In this document: positions 47,113 through 59,410 of the stretch, in pieces
Position numbering within the stretch: position 1 is the stretch's first letter
Layout of the letters: each line of letters starts with the position of its first letter
Origin: Parachaetomium inaequale
Taxonomy: Eukaryota > Ascomycota > Sordariomycetes > Sordariales > Chaetomiaceae
Assembly: GCA_033296685.1 (NCBI GenBank)
Contig: MU854332.1
Span: forward strand, 124,001 to 188,000
DNA: 64,000 bases
Reading direction: 5' to 3'
The notes under the pieces: generated by a model
What the model was told of the DNA's origin: nothing
The model's database searches: none
The model's input: the letters and a program-made list of their open reading frames with translations, nothing else
Translations under genes and position numbers: made by a program

Positions 47113-47997
47113 GGTTGGCTGCCCGTATAGACTCTCACTCGGGGCGGGTTGAACACACCTTCTCACCCCTCCCGGTCTGAAGTGTAAACAAACCCGCTCG
47201 CTCACCCATGCCCTCTGTAGTAAGTGTGAATGGGAGAGAGGTGATATGTAGACTGACTGATTGATTTGCCTGACCCCTTGATTCGCTAGTCATGGACATG
47301 GAAGATGTTGATGTTACTGTCGTTTACTAGAGACAATAATAGACGTCCATTGTTGGTCTGCTCCGGAGTGGTTTTCGAAAATATCGTTCCGGACCGAGGC
47401 AGTCGTGGGCAACGTCTACCATGATTCCGTTAATGGAATCAAGATAAAACAGCATCTCACGAAAGCAGGGACCGTAAACGTATTCACGAAAAGCCATCCG
47501 AGTTCCTGTCAGAGCCAGTCCCGCTTCACTCACACCCAACACTTGGCTATCCAGGACAGTTGAAAAAGGTTAGCAAAATACGACGAGGGGAGCTAGATCA
47601 CAGACGGCACTCCCCAGCCGAGTCACGACAAGAAGCAGTCACCAACAGAGCACACATCCGAGTCATTTGTGATCCTACCCCTTCCTTATATTTCCCCTAA
47701 ACTGACAAGTCAACCTAACCACACATCATCAAAATCCACGCTTTTGCGCCACCACAACATGACAACCTGAATGAAGCCGCCGCAAGGCACCCAGAAGATC
47801 TCCGTTCCGTCCCACCATGCATTTTCTTTTGTACGCCGGTCCATCCATCCTGGGTACTTGTGATACCCAACCCCCATCCATCCACCCTCCCATCCATGCA
47901 CTCCAGCCAGCAGCACCAATTTTACCTTGTCCCATCCACCATCCATTCAATTCCCAGGAAGAAGAAGAAACAAAACCCCAAGTAAGTCCAGAACCAA

Positions 47998-50900
47998 TCA
48001 AGTCCACTTCGAAAAGTCCACCGAATCCACCAGCGCCTCGGCCGTGCTAGGCGGCAGCACCTCGGCATTCTCCGTCGTCACGGCCGACAGCATGCTCGAG
48101 CGGTGCGACTGGTCGGCGCTGGTGGCGCTCGTGAAGAAGGTGGCAACCGACGACCTGCGCAGGCTGCTGAAGCTATCGCGCATGCCGGCCGGCCGCGCGC
48201 TGTTGATCCCGCCGGGGCCGCCACCCAGGTCCCCGCCAACGCCGACGCCGACGCCGCCTCCTACCCCTCCCACTCCCAGCGCAGCCGGCCCCTGACCGGC
48301 GGGCTGGTGGTGGTGGCCGATGAGGCCGTGGTTGCCGCCGCCCACGACCGACAGCCCCCCCGCAGCAGCAGGGGTAGCGGCGGCCGTCGGGGTGGCGATG
48401 GCGCCCGGCGGCGGGGACGGCGAGACGACGCCCTGCTGCCCCGTCTTGGGCCCGTAGCGGGTGCGCAGGGCGTTGATCTGGCGGAGGCGCTCGCGCCACG
48501 ACGACACGTGCTCGCCGTCCTCCCTATTGGCCCAGACGAGTGAGAAGACCGAGGCGTTGAGCGCGAGCAGCCGGACGAAGCTGGGGAGCGCCTTGAGGCT
48601 GATCATTTTTGGTTCGGCGGCGGGCGAGATCTCGGGGAATCCGGCCTGGCTCATGACCTGCACCATGCAGAAGCGCGAGGTGCCGTCCTCCTGCGGCATG
48701 CGCGCGGCGGCGAAGGAGAGGTGCGGGGTCGGGGTGATGATGATGTAGACGTAGTTGAACTGGGACGGGAACGTGTCGAACTTGAACGGCAGGCCCGAGT
48801 CGTTCCAGACGATGTTGACGTAGTCGTTGCCAATGTGCCGCTTCTTCATGATGCACTGCGGGTCCGTCTCGGGGTTGGTCGGCATCTGGGTTGTGATGTG
48901 GAACACAATCTCCGTCACTCGATCCCGGAAGCAGTACGTGTACTTGCCGTCAATGTCGCTCTCGCGGTCCAGGCCCTGGGTGTTGAAGGCGGCGCCCTTC
49001 AACTTGGTCAAGGTCCCCAGCCCTTTGAGGAACTGGTGATAATCAGGGCTGCCGGTCGTGTTGGCGAGGATCTCACTCTCCTTGGTCTGTCCTTCCTTGA
49101 TATAGACGACGCCCACTTTGTGCCCGTCCACAGGCGAGTTACGATCAAAGACCCGGACGGCTCGGTCCACAAAGTCTTCGTCGGGAAGGGGGATGGGCCG
49201 GATGGCAGGGTCGTAGAGCTGCGGCATCGGGGCCAGCAATTGCATCAATAAGTGGCTTGGGAAGATGGTGAGGCCGTCCTGGAAACGCCCTTCCAACGCC
49301 GCAGCGTCAGAGCCATCAGGGGCTGGTAGATTCGGCGTCGGCGTGAACTCGACGCGGAGTGCGTATGACGACGTGCCGGAAGGATAACGGCGCGTAATCT
49401 CTGCCCAGGCCGATTCGGTCGCCTGCCGGATCGTGAGAATGCTGTTCCCGATGATCCAGCGCTTCTTCTGGATCTCGCCAAAGAACTGTTCCTTGAACAG
49501 GGGGTCCTGCGCGGAATCGCCGGCATCCGAGAAGGCCACACGCTGCATGAAGTCGAGCGTGATCTGTGCATGCTCCTCGGTGCTAGCACTTCCATCGACG
49601 TCCGTAAACAGGTTCTTCGTAATCCAGCCAATCTGGTTCGGCCGGTCCGGAAGCTTGACGGCGAGGAACCAGAATGTGATGACGTGGTATGCAAGAGCAT
49701 AAACATACTGGGGCAGGTCGTCGCTAGCAGTTTGCTGGCCAAGAATCTCCGGGTGGTTCGCCATGGCGACGCTGGGGGTTGCCGGCTCGCTCGTGATGCT
49801 GCCACGCATCGCGAGTTTCTTCTCGCGAACGTATTGCAGGTATCTGAAACAGATGCCGAGGACGATGCGGTAATCATCCTCGCGGAAGTTGGAGTACAGA
49901 GAGTGCAGCCGGCTGAGGCAGGCCAGGAACTCGAGAATGTGCATCGCCACCAACGGCTGCGTGATAACTTGCGACATCTTTTGCAGGATGGAGACGAGGG
50001 ACTTGCTCACCGACATGGGCAGCTCGTGACAACACACCGAGAGAGCGTGAATGCATGTCTTGGCCGTCTTGTCTGATATCCCATGCATAAACGTCCGCAC
50101 GATCTCGTCTTCCTCCGCCTTTTGAAAATGGCGATGGTAGCTGACGATCATGATGAGCGAGTGGAACAAGCAGTTGGCAACGTCGCTGCGGCGACGGGCC
50201 GACGAATGCGGTGGCTCCTGGAAACTGTTCATTCGAATCATCTCGCACAGCAGACGCCGCAATTCCTGGATATGGGGGACGGCATCCCTGAAGATCGGGT
50301 GGTTGCTCAGCTGGGCTGGGAGATGAATCAGTATGAAGCTGTAGACCTCCCAGTCGCACCCCTGGTGAAAGAGGCTGATCAGTGCCTCTAACCACGGGGT
50401 CATATTCAAGACTGTGGCCCCGTTCTCGGGCGAACCAGTCCCGCTCACAACCCGCCTATGTGATACGAGAAGCTGGCTCGGCCTCTTCGGAGGGTCCTCG
50501 GGCAGCGCTTCACCATCGGGCACGGACCACAGCCTCTGACCTTGATGCATGGTCGGCTTAGGAGTAGACGCCGACCGGGCGGGGATCCCTCGCTCTACCG
50601 TCTGACCCTGAGTGAAGGATATGCCGCGGGTCGGCCGTCCTCCAGAGTGCTCTGCCCTCGATAGCCTCGAGGGCTGCGCCGCGTCTTCAGCAAGTTTCCG
50701 CGCAAGAGACGCTTCGGTCCTGTACAAGGTTCCGGCCAGCGTCTCGTTTTCAACCAGAGTCGTGAGATAGACTTGATGTTCAAAATCCGCCCGGAGGCGA
50801 AAGAGCATCTTCATGGCAGTAAGCCGAGCGTCGATTTCGCACGAATTTGAGCGAGCAATATGAACAAGCGCTGTGTACGCTTTGGCGGCCTTTGACCCGT

Positions 50901-53078
50901 CGTTGGCCATGGTTCGGATAAATATCTGGACGTAGCCTCTGGTGACCACGTTGGAGACGCTTTGGTTCGCAAAGTAGATGTTCTGGCCGTGCTGGGGTGC
51001 CGTCCCAGCTTTGTGCGGAGCTATTACAGCCAGCGGCGGCCTGGACATGTCCTTGGCAATCACGCCTTTGAAAGCATCCAGAACATCGTCAAACAGGTCG
51101 ACAGGCGCCGTTTCAGCCACATTGACCAAGAAAGCCGCCGTTTCCTGGAGAACGAGACTATCGTCCTCAGCCGGCAGCGCTGCAAGCACTCGCTGGACAA
51201 GCTTAGCGACCGAATCCTCGTCGACCAGGCCTTCGGCAAGACACAGGAAGTCGTACACTTCAACGATGACTTCCAGGGCGCGCAGTCGAGTGGGGGGGTC
51301 GCGACTCTTGTTGAGAAAGAAGGAGTCCAGAACGAGCATGAGACTGTCCTCCCAATCCACTTCTGACGGGAAGCAGGCCCGAGTTTCTTTGAGGTAGGCG
51401 ACCACGAGAGCCGCCGCCGAGTCTGGAAGGACGTGTTGGACTTGGGAAAGAAACACCATGCATTCATCCCGCTGCAAGAAGTCGGGGTCTTTGTGGGCGA
51501 GCAGCGTTTCGATTCGTTTGATCAAGTATCTTAGCTGGAGTGCCACACTGTCCTCTGGTTCCCTCTCGTCCTTGACGACTGTAGCCAGGGACGATGCGCT
51601 GGAGTCCACGGTGGGCGGTGGATGGGCGACTTTTGTCGCAGATTTCGCGGCGACGGAGAAGATTGGCGACCAGTTCTCTTCGGCTAATATGGCATTTATG
51701 TTGCCCTCGCGCCCATCAAACAGCGAATTGATGAGCTTCAGGATCTCGGTCGCTATCCTTGTGGAACTGCTCTTGGCAACCGTTGCCAGCCCATCCACGA
51801 GAAGCGCCAGAGAGACGGTCGGATACCCCTTTTCGGCGGACTTGGATAGGAGTTTCCTCAGAACCGAGAGGGCGCCGCGGGCGTCCCTGACCGAGTCTTT
51901 ATCCTTCTCCTTGACAGGGGAGGTGGTATATGTCCGCAGCAAGTCCAGTAATATCCTGACGGTTGACTGGCCGTGGTGGGACCTGCAGATGATGGATATG
52001 GTGTGCCAGGCATCCTTTTGCAGGCTGGGAACCAAGCAGTGGATGGAGCTGAGGATCTGGATGCAGTCCTTCAGCTTGTCGTTTGGGATGGCGCCGAAGG
52101 TAACCACGGTATCCACCACGTTGATGCAGGCCCTGAGGTCGTCTTCCACGCTCGTGTTCATGCATATCTTGAGGAGAATGGCCATCAGGTTCCCGACCAC
52201 GCCGTCCGTGGCGAACTTGAAGTTGAACTTGATGACATCCTTGAGGAGCGTGAACAGGCGGGACAAGTTCTTGTCCTCGCCCGTCGAGAGCGTGCTTCCT
52301 TTGAAGGGCTTGCTGGGCCCACGCGAGGCCTGTCTCCGAGCGGTCCTGGCAGCTCTGTATGCCTCCTGCAGCCACTGGGTCAGGAGCGGGAAGATGTCGT
52401 AGTAAAAGCCCGAGATATTGCGACCCCGGTTGGTCAGGTCTTCGAGGGCAGCCAGCTGGAGATAGAAGTCCTCGGGTTGAGCCGGGTTGGTCAGGGTGCG
52501 GAAGTATTCGCGCCGCTCGAGCTCGGTCGAGGCTGGGTACTTGATACACTCGGTAAGGAGTTCCCACGCAACTTGTCGGGCGTTGGCTGGGTTTGCCGGG
52601 TCGATCAGGTCTTTTGCAGCGTGCCAGATATCGCGAACCTGTAACCTCGACGTCAGAAACAGCACTGAGGGAGGGGGTTTGAAAGCAAGGAGTCTGTCTC
52701 AGCACGTACGGGATTGAGCGGGAAATCGGCAATTGCATAACGCAGCGAGTTCGCCGCCGCAACCCGCTCGCTCAACTGCCCATTTTTCAGATGCACAAAC
52801 AGCTCGGTCTGCTCGGGGGAGAGCCCGTGGAGGGCAGAAGCCGGAGGGGCGGCATCGGATCGTTGGGCGAGGGCCTGGGCCCCGGAAATCGACGGGAAAG
52901 GTTGTTGGACGACCGGAGGAGATTTCGTCAACTTTCCACCGCCCGCGAGCCCTTTGAAAACGCCGGCAAGGCCGCCGGTGGCCCTCTCCTGCGGTTGTTG
53001 CTCATCTCCGGGCGAGGGCGACATGGGCGGCTGGTCCTCGGCGGCCGACTGGCCTAGAGAAGCTAATCGCCGCAGCAT
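47998..53078 (-). CDS. TSC2: tuberin, Rheb GTPase-activating protein
   Basis: Homologue of tuberin, the GTPase-activating protein for Rheb that restrains TOR signalling. Exons 52710-53078 and 47998-52638 join in phase (intron 52639-52709) to 1669 residues. The start MLRRLASLGQSAAED precedes a disordered leader, then PLNPVRDIWHAAKDLIDPAN begins the helical tuberin region. The Rap/Ran-GAP domain is near residues 1290-1480: VGVVYIKEGQTKESEILANT, YHQFLKGLG, then HIGNDYVNIVWNDSG with Asn1394 as the expected catalytic asparagine thumb, and NYVYIIITPTPHLSFAAARM. The C-terminus is Gly/Pro-rich and disordered, ending SVDFSKWT. It is divergent from CSE1, with 1.5 kb between starts, including an LTR-like repeat. 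A GAP-dead variant is not suggested, since the motif looks intact. Confidence 0.95.
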
Positions 53079-54606
53079 ATTAGCAAGTCGCTCATGGGTT
53101 GTTGGAGTCAAAGAGAGGGCGACGAGGCATCGGGAATGGAGCCAAAAGAAATGTGCGACGTTCGGCAGCCCAGATCCGGAGGCCAGATGAGTGGTCTCGT
53201 CGTGCAGGAACGTGCAGGAACTTGCAGCAGCCGCATGCAGGCAGCTCAACAAGTCCGGGTCGATCGGTGGGAAGCCGGCAGGAGTGCAGGAGGAGTAGTC
53301 GGCGGGTGCCCGGGCGGAGCACATGTGCAACACACGCAGCCGGGGCCGGGCATGGAGGACGATGCGAGGGGTTCGTGGATGCTGGATGGAAGCTGATGGC
53401 CCGCAGAGCGCATGCCCGGGCTGAGATATGAGATATGAGACATGAGGCACCACTTACACGCGAGACTCCTAATTGCATACAGGCTATGAAAGCCCCAGTA
53501 TCAGCCCGGCGTGAAGGGAGGGCGCCAATTGTCAGTCGAGCACCACGCGACCCTCGCTTTTGTTGGCCGGACGAGCAGGTGAGGGGAAGAGAGCAAAGAG
53601 CAGGTTTCCCGCCTGAATCACGGCCACACACCACCACAGCACGGGATGGCAGCCACACACGCGGCGTCTTGTTGGGGGATCGCTCGTTCTCTTCGCACGG
53701 GATTCGTGTGTCGGCGGTTTCCTGGTGTCTGGCCCCGTTGATCGCCCAGCCGGGTACAGCTGCAGGAGGCACAAGACAAAAAATATAAAGAGCGTCTCGG
53801 TCTGCGTCGGCCAACCACGAAACGAAGACGGGATGACGAAGTGTCTGTCCAGTCAAAATCCGGGGTCACACGCAAGGGGATCGAGCGAGCGGGTCTGCGG
53901 CCTGGTCGAGCGAATGGTGGCCCCACTGCCCTGAGCCTTCGACTGGGCAGCCAATCACGCCGGGGAAGCTGATCTGGCAGAAGCGTAAAATAGATAAGAG
54001 GTTATGAATACAACAAAGCGTGGGATGTCTTGATGTGGAGGAAAGTGAAAGTCGAAGATTGCAACAACGGAACGCTGGATGAAGGTGGAGTGGGGGAAAG
54101 TGATGTTGAGGCTAGCTTATCCATGGATGAGAGAAGCTCAGTCTCCTTTTGTTTTTAAGTTAGCGCCTGACCTTGGCAGACAGGGTTTCGCTCAAGGTTC
54201 TATCGTCAGAACAATACTCATTTTTAATTATGTTTTCTAGAGAAAGAGAGAGAGAGAGATTTATCTTTCTACTTTGCCTTTTACTTTTCTATTACTTTTC
54301 TTTTTCCTTTATTTTTCTTCGTTTTTGACTAAAGTTGGGATAATGTCAAGAGTCTCGCGCTAACAAACAAGGGTTGAACAGGTCAGCTTCAACAGCTCCC
54401 CACTCTTTTTCTCTGACGGCAGGTGCCGCACCCCACCTTGCCCAGGCAAGCACCCCCTCTGTTTGCCCGATTCAGTTTGATTCTAGAAGGGCGGAACCCA
54501 CCAATAACTCTGGCAACCGCTGCTGCTTTTTCTGGTGTTTTGTTTTCTTGCTCCCGCCTTTTGAGCTCGCCATCACCACGCCGCTGCCCAGGAAGATCCG
54601 CCCGCC
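53079..54606. promoter_or_regulatory. divergent promoter TSC2 / CSE1 with LTR-like repeat
   Basis: 1.53 kb between the two start codons. It contains repeat copy B at 54150-54380, which ends only 226 bases before the CSE1 ATG and so sits in its promoter or leader. The rest holds no supported gene. Confidence 0.6.
54150..54380 (-). repeat. LTR-like dispersed repeat, copy B
   Basis: The most complete copy, about 230 bases. On the plus strand: TGTT..AAGTTAGCGCCTGACC, CGCTCAAGGTTCTATCGTCA, a central GAGAGAGA run and T-rich tract, TAATGTCAAGAGTCTCGCGC, GCTAACAAACAAGGGTTGAACA. The inner terminal inverted repeat is GTTAGCGC/GCGCTAAC and the outer ends are TGTT/AACA, fitting a solo LTR. Flanks (CCTTT left, GGTCA right) show no target-site duplication. 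Confidence 0.7.
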
Positions 54607-57600
54607 ATGGCTTCTACCCTGGACCATCTCGCAGAGCTGCTCAACGCAACTCTGGATGCGCAGCACCACCGCAAAGGCAAGTTTTGGACCACCGAGAGTG
54701 CATCGAGCAAAACAGCCCCGCCATGCCGCCATGCACCCCAGTGTCGCGGACTCGGGATGACATCTGCACATTTTGAGTTGAGACCATATTGCTGACACGC
54801 GTTCTCGTGCAGCCGAGAATGCCCTCAAGGAGGAGGCCAAGAAGCCGAAATACTCGTTGTCGCTCCTGAGCATCGTGAGCACCGGTGCTCAACCCCTCAA
54901 GACCCGTCTTGCCGCCGCTCTCGCGTTCAAAAACTTCATCCGCCATAACTATGTGGTGCGTGCCATCGAATCCCGCCTCGCCAAAAACAAAGAGAGAAAG
55001 AAAGCCAGAGACCTGACCCCAGTCTAGGACGAAGAGGGCAACTACAAGCTTCCTCAGGATGAGGTGCAGACCATCAAACAGGAGCTCGTCGGCCTGATGA
55101 TCTCGTCCCCGCCCACAATACAGACACAGCTCGGCGAAGCCATCAGCCTCATCGCCGACTCGGATTTTTGGGAGCGTTGGGACACGCTGACCCAGGTACG
55201 CCTCGAGCCTTTTTGGCAGCCCGGCCGGACACCCGAGACTAACTTGGTGGTTCCCTAGGACCTCGTCAGCCGCCTCTCCAACACCGACTACAAGGTCACA
55301 AACGGCGTTCTGGAGGTTGCACACTCCATCTTCGTGCGGTGGCGCCCCCTTTTCCAGTCCAATGACCTCAACAGGGAGGTTCTACACGTCGTTGGGACCT
55401 TTGGAGAGCCCTTCGTCCAGATGCTGAGCGTAAGGAAGAGCCCCTCACCCACGGTCCTGACAAACCGCTGACTGAAATCCCGACAGATTGCGGACCAGCA
55501 AATCGAGACAAACAAAAACAACGAGAGCGCCCTCAAGGGCTGGCTCGAGACCATGAGCCTGCTGATAAGGATCCTCTACGACCTTTCGTGCCAGGACATC
55601 CCGCCCGTCATCGAGACGCACCTGCAGCCCATCACCGTGCTCCTCCACAAGTACATCACTTACACGAACCCCATCTTCGATGGCGAGGAGGACGAGGCTA
55701 CGCCGCTCGAGACCCTCAAGTCCGACATCTGCGATGCTCTTCAGCTGTTCACCAACAAGTACGACGACGACTTCGGCCAGTACGTGCAAGAGTTTACCAA
55801 CAACGTCTGGAACGTGCTGTCGAGCGTGGGCTCTGAGAAGAGATACGACAGCCTCACAAGCAAGGCGCTGCAGTTCCTGACGGCTGTTGCCGCGGTGCGC
55901 CGCCATGCCGAAATCTTCAACAACGAGCAGGTCCTGGGCACCATCGTCGAGAAGGTGATTCTTCCCAACGTGGCGCTCAGGGAGTCGGATATCGAAATGT
56001 TTGAGGACGAACCTATCGAGTTCATCCGGCGCGATCTCGAGGGCTCCGACACGGATTCGCGGAGGAGAGCGGCAACCGACTTCCTGCGGAAACTCCTCGA
56101 CAACTTCGAACCACTCGTCACACAGGTGGTCTTCAAGTACATCAACCACTACTTGGCCGCCGGCAAGACGGATTGGAAGGCCAAGGACACGGCCGTCTAC
56201 CTCTTCCTGGCCATTGCCGCCAAGGGGGCCGTCACGGCAGCCCACGGAGTCAAGACGGTCAACAGCTTCGTCAATGTTGTCGAGTTCTTTGAGCAGAACA
56301 TCGCTGCGGACCTCCTTAGCGAAGCGACTGAGCCCATTTCAAAGGTGGATGCTATCAAGTATCTGTACACTTTCCGGAGTCAGCTCAACAAGGCTCAGTG
56401 GGCCAGCGCCATCCAGCCTCTCATACAGAACCTGGCCTCGTCCAACTACGTCGTCTACACGTATGCGGCGATTGCAGTGGAGAGAGTGCTGTACCTGACT
56501 GACGAGCAGGGGCTGCACTTGTTCCCGCGGAGCGACATCCAACCGTATGCCAAGGACTTGCTGGAGCACCTGTTCGCTCTGGTCGAGAAAGACACATCTG
56601 CTGCGAAGCTGCAAGAGAACGAATTCCTGATGAGGTGCATCATGAGGGTGTTGATCGTCATGAAGGAAGGGATCCTCGAGTGCGGCGCCGAGAACGTCCT
56701 CAACCACCTGATCAACATCACAAACGTGATCAAGGAGAACCCCAGCAACCCGCGCTTTTACTACTACCACTTCGAGGCAATCGGTGCGCTCGTAAGGTGA
56801 GATTTCCTGGCCCTGTTCAAGAGCGAGTGTGAGATGGCTAACTTGAACAGGTATTGCGGCAACGTGCCTAATCTGAACATGCTTTCCCGGCTGTGGACGC
56901 CTTTCATGGCTATCCTTCATGAGGATGTTTCTGGTGAGTTGACTCAGTACACACGTGCCAAAACGTATCTGACACGCTCGATCAGAATTTGTCCCCTTCG
57001 TCTTCCAGATCTTCGCCCTGCTCCTGGAGATCAACCCCTCGAACCAGGTGCCCGGTGATTTCAAGATGCTGATCGAGGCTGTTCTCGCGCCCGGTCCGTG
57101 GGAGACAAGAGGCAATGTACCGCCCTTGTCGAGGTTCATTGCAGCCATCATCCCCAAGGCTGCAGAGGAAATCAAGGCCGAGAAGAAGCTGGAACCCATC
57201 CTCAGCATCTTCCAGCGCCTTCTGGCCGGGAAGAAGACGGACCAGAACGCCTTCGATATCCTCGAGGCCGTCGTTGGCACATTCCCTGGGTAAGTTACGG
57301 TGGAACGTGGCTCTCAACCCAAGTCTAACGCTCGTTAGGGATGTTTTGCAGCCGTACTTTGGGACCGTCGTCACGCTCATCTTCACCAAGCTGCAGACGA
57401 GCCCCACAGACTCATACAAGTCCCGCGTGGCCCGCCTCTACCACCTCGTCGCGGCCCGGGCCGGCGAGGGCAAGATGGGCGCCGACTTCTTCATCACGCA
57501 CGCCGAGGGCATCCAGGCGAACGTCTTTACACCCTTCTACCTGACAGTCATCCTGCCGACGACGGGCCAGTTCGCCCGCCCCGTCGACCGCAAGCTCGGC

Positions 57601-57969
57601 GTCGTCTCGTACACCAAGACGCTGTGCGAGTCGAAGCAGTTCGCCGAGCGCTACCAGAAGGGCTGGAGCTTCACGTGCAACAACCTGCTGGACCTGCTCA
57701 AGAACCCGCCGCGCGTGGCCGCCGGGTTTGGCGACGAGATTGTCAACGAGGCCGACGTCGACGACATCGGCTTCGGTGTCGGCTTCACCCCCCTGAACAC
57801 GTGCAAGCGCGGCCCCCGCGACGACTTCCCCGATATTGTCGAGGTGGACAAGTGGGTGGGCCAGTTCATGAAGGAGGCGAACCAGCGCCACGGCGGGGCC
57901 GTGGTCGGGTTTGTGGAGCAGCGGCTGTCGCCCGAGGCCAAGGTCGCGCTGGCGCCGTACCTGGCTTAA
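54607..57969 (+). CDS. CSE1: CSE1, nuclear exporter of importin alpha (exportin-2)
   Basis: Karyopherin that returns importin alpha to the cytoplasm with RanGTP. Eight exons join in phase: 54607-54676, 54813-54955, 55028-55195, 55259-55429, 55487-56796, 56851-56933, 56986-57289 and 57339-57969, giving 959 residues, the same size as yeast Cse1. The start MASTLDHLAELLNATLDAQ begins the importin-beta N-terminal domain (AENALKEEAKKP..YSLSLLSIV). HEAT repeats follow, for example FWERWDTLTQ, DLVSRLSNTDYKVTNGVLEV, and a C-terminal domain with FTPLNTCKRGPRDDFPDIVE and VDKWVGQFMKEANQRHGG. Intron 1 (54677-54812) has a GC donor (AAAG then GCAAGT), not GT; only this donor keeps the frame. The divergent neighbour is TSC2 with a repeat in the shared promoter. 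Confidence 0.96.
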
Positions 57970-59410
57970 GCTGGACGGTTGGAGGGATGACAGGTGGTGG
58001 CTGATTTGGTTGGGAGGCTTGGGCAAGCAAGCCCTGGGCAAAAATTATCGGGGTGGATTAACCACCCGTGGCGTTTGGGAGACATGGGATGATTGCGGGA
58101 ATGTATGCCAGTGTTAGGCAGTTGGTCGTCGGAGAAATGAGGAATCTGCTTAATCGTCAAATGACCTCCCTGGGGAGGCTAAGCCATCTACCTCCCTGTG
58201 TGCTATCCCGTGGTCTATCGCCGTCGCCCTTCGGGGGCTGCTGGCGGATGAGCATTCCACACAGTGCTAAAAGGCTTGGTGTTTGTACAATACACTGATT
58301 TTCGATAGGATGTTGTACGAAGTTCATGAGCAAACACCACACCCGCCGGATCGCCGACTGCCTGACTCGTAAATGAACCAATCCGGCGGGACAAGCCAAC
58401 TGCTATCCCCTTCATGTACATAGCCAGTACACAGTATGTTGGTTGATGAGACACGCCAGGATAGCTACCAGGCTCAGCCAGGTTCCTGACGACTTCCGGA
58501 TACCTTCCATATCCGGCAACGAGCCGCCTTTCGCTACCCAACCACGGCCCGTCCTGTTCAAAGCACAGACCGCCGAGCGGGCGACCCGACCGTGCGGCCC
58601 GGGTCGAGAGCAGGTCTGGTTCGGGTTTTTCGGTTCCGTCTGACTGGAACCGAGAAGGATCGATCGTTTGAGCATCCATGTCTGGTATTGGTAACCCAGA
58701 CTGGTGGAGGGTTAAGGGGGTTGATATACCCAAACATCGAGGTGGATAGAAACCTAAGTTATGTATGTATATGTATGTACAATGCCCAGTGCTCTCACTC
58801 ACTCCTTCGTCCACCCTGAAAATTCCCATAACGGACGGATAGACAGGTAGGCAGAATGATCCTTGCTTCCTCGGTGGAAGCGTAAAATAACATGATAATT
58901 ATTGCAGTAGATAGAAGTGAAACAAAAATGTATGTATGCGTTACACAAAAAGCCTTCATATTCCCCTTCCATGCGTCAGTCCGTCCCCATTCGTTCGTTT
59001 GATAGGTGGTGGTGGTCGCTGGTGGAAAACACCGGGATATGTGTGTGTGATGGATTATGATTAACGCCAGATATGTCCCTTTACATGAGTAGTAATTTCT
59101 CGGTCGTAAGCCGGTCGTCAAGAATGATGTCGGTCGGGGTTGAGTGATGAGGGTTGATGAGAGAAGGATGATGATTGGAAGTGAGCTTTTGGAGGTGTGC
59201 TCAAACGGGTGAAGGTGTTGAATACAAAATCGAAGATTTGAAAAGGCCCAAGTGGTATGATGAATGACGCAAATGCTGAGTATTGTGTGACACCGAAGAA
59301 TGCTCCAAGAAATATCGTCAAGCGTCGAGTTGAAACCAGGTAGATGTGAAACCACGCTCGGATGCAATGGAAATAAATGAGAAACGGCACCATTAACCAG
59401 CCCCACCCCT
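57970..59410. other. intergenic: CSE1 3' end and PH-protein 3' end
   Basis: Convergent genes, so both 3' UTRs lie here. AT-rich near 58270-58330 and 58860-59400. No gene or repeat recognised. Confidence 0.6.

Larger units (their letters stand above)
43897..47997. other. gene-poor 4.1 kb between the GNAT gene and TSC2
   Basis: Holds a possible decayed frame at 43990-44540, a C-run (about 45417-45440), an A-rich tandem repeat (46522-46580) and a 19-base direct repeat (47075-47112). The final part is probably TSC2 3' UTR. No gene is supported. Confidence 0.5.

Noticed and set aside
48103..48543. Plus-strand frame antisense to the TSC2 C-terminus
   Set aside because: Arg/Gly/Ala-rich shadow of a GC-rich coding exon with no family match.
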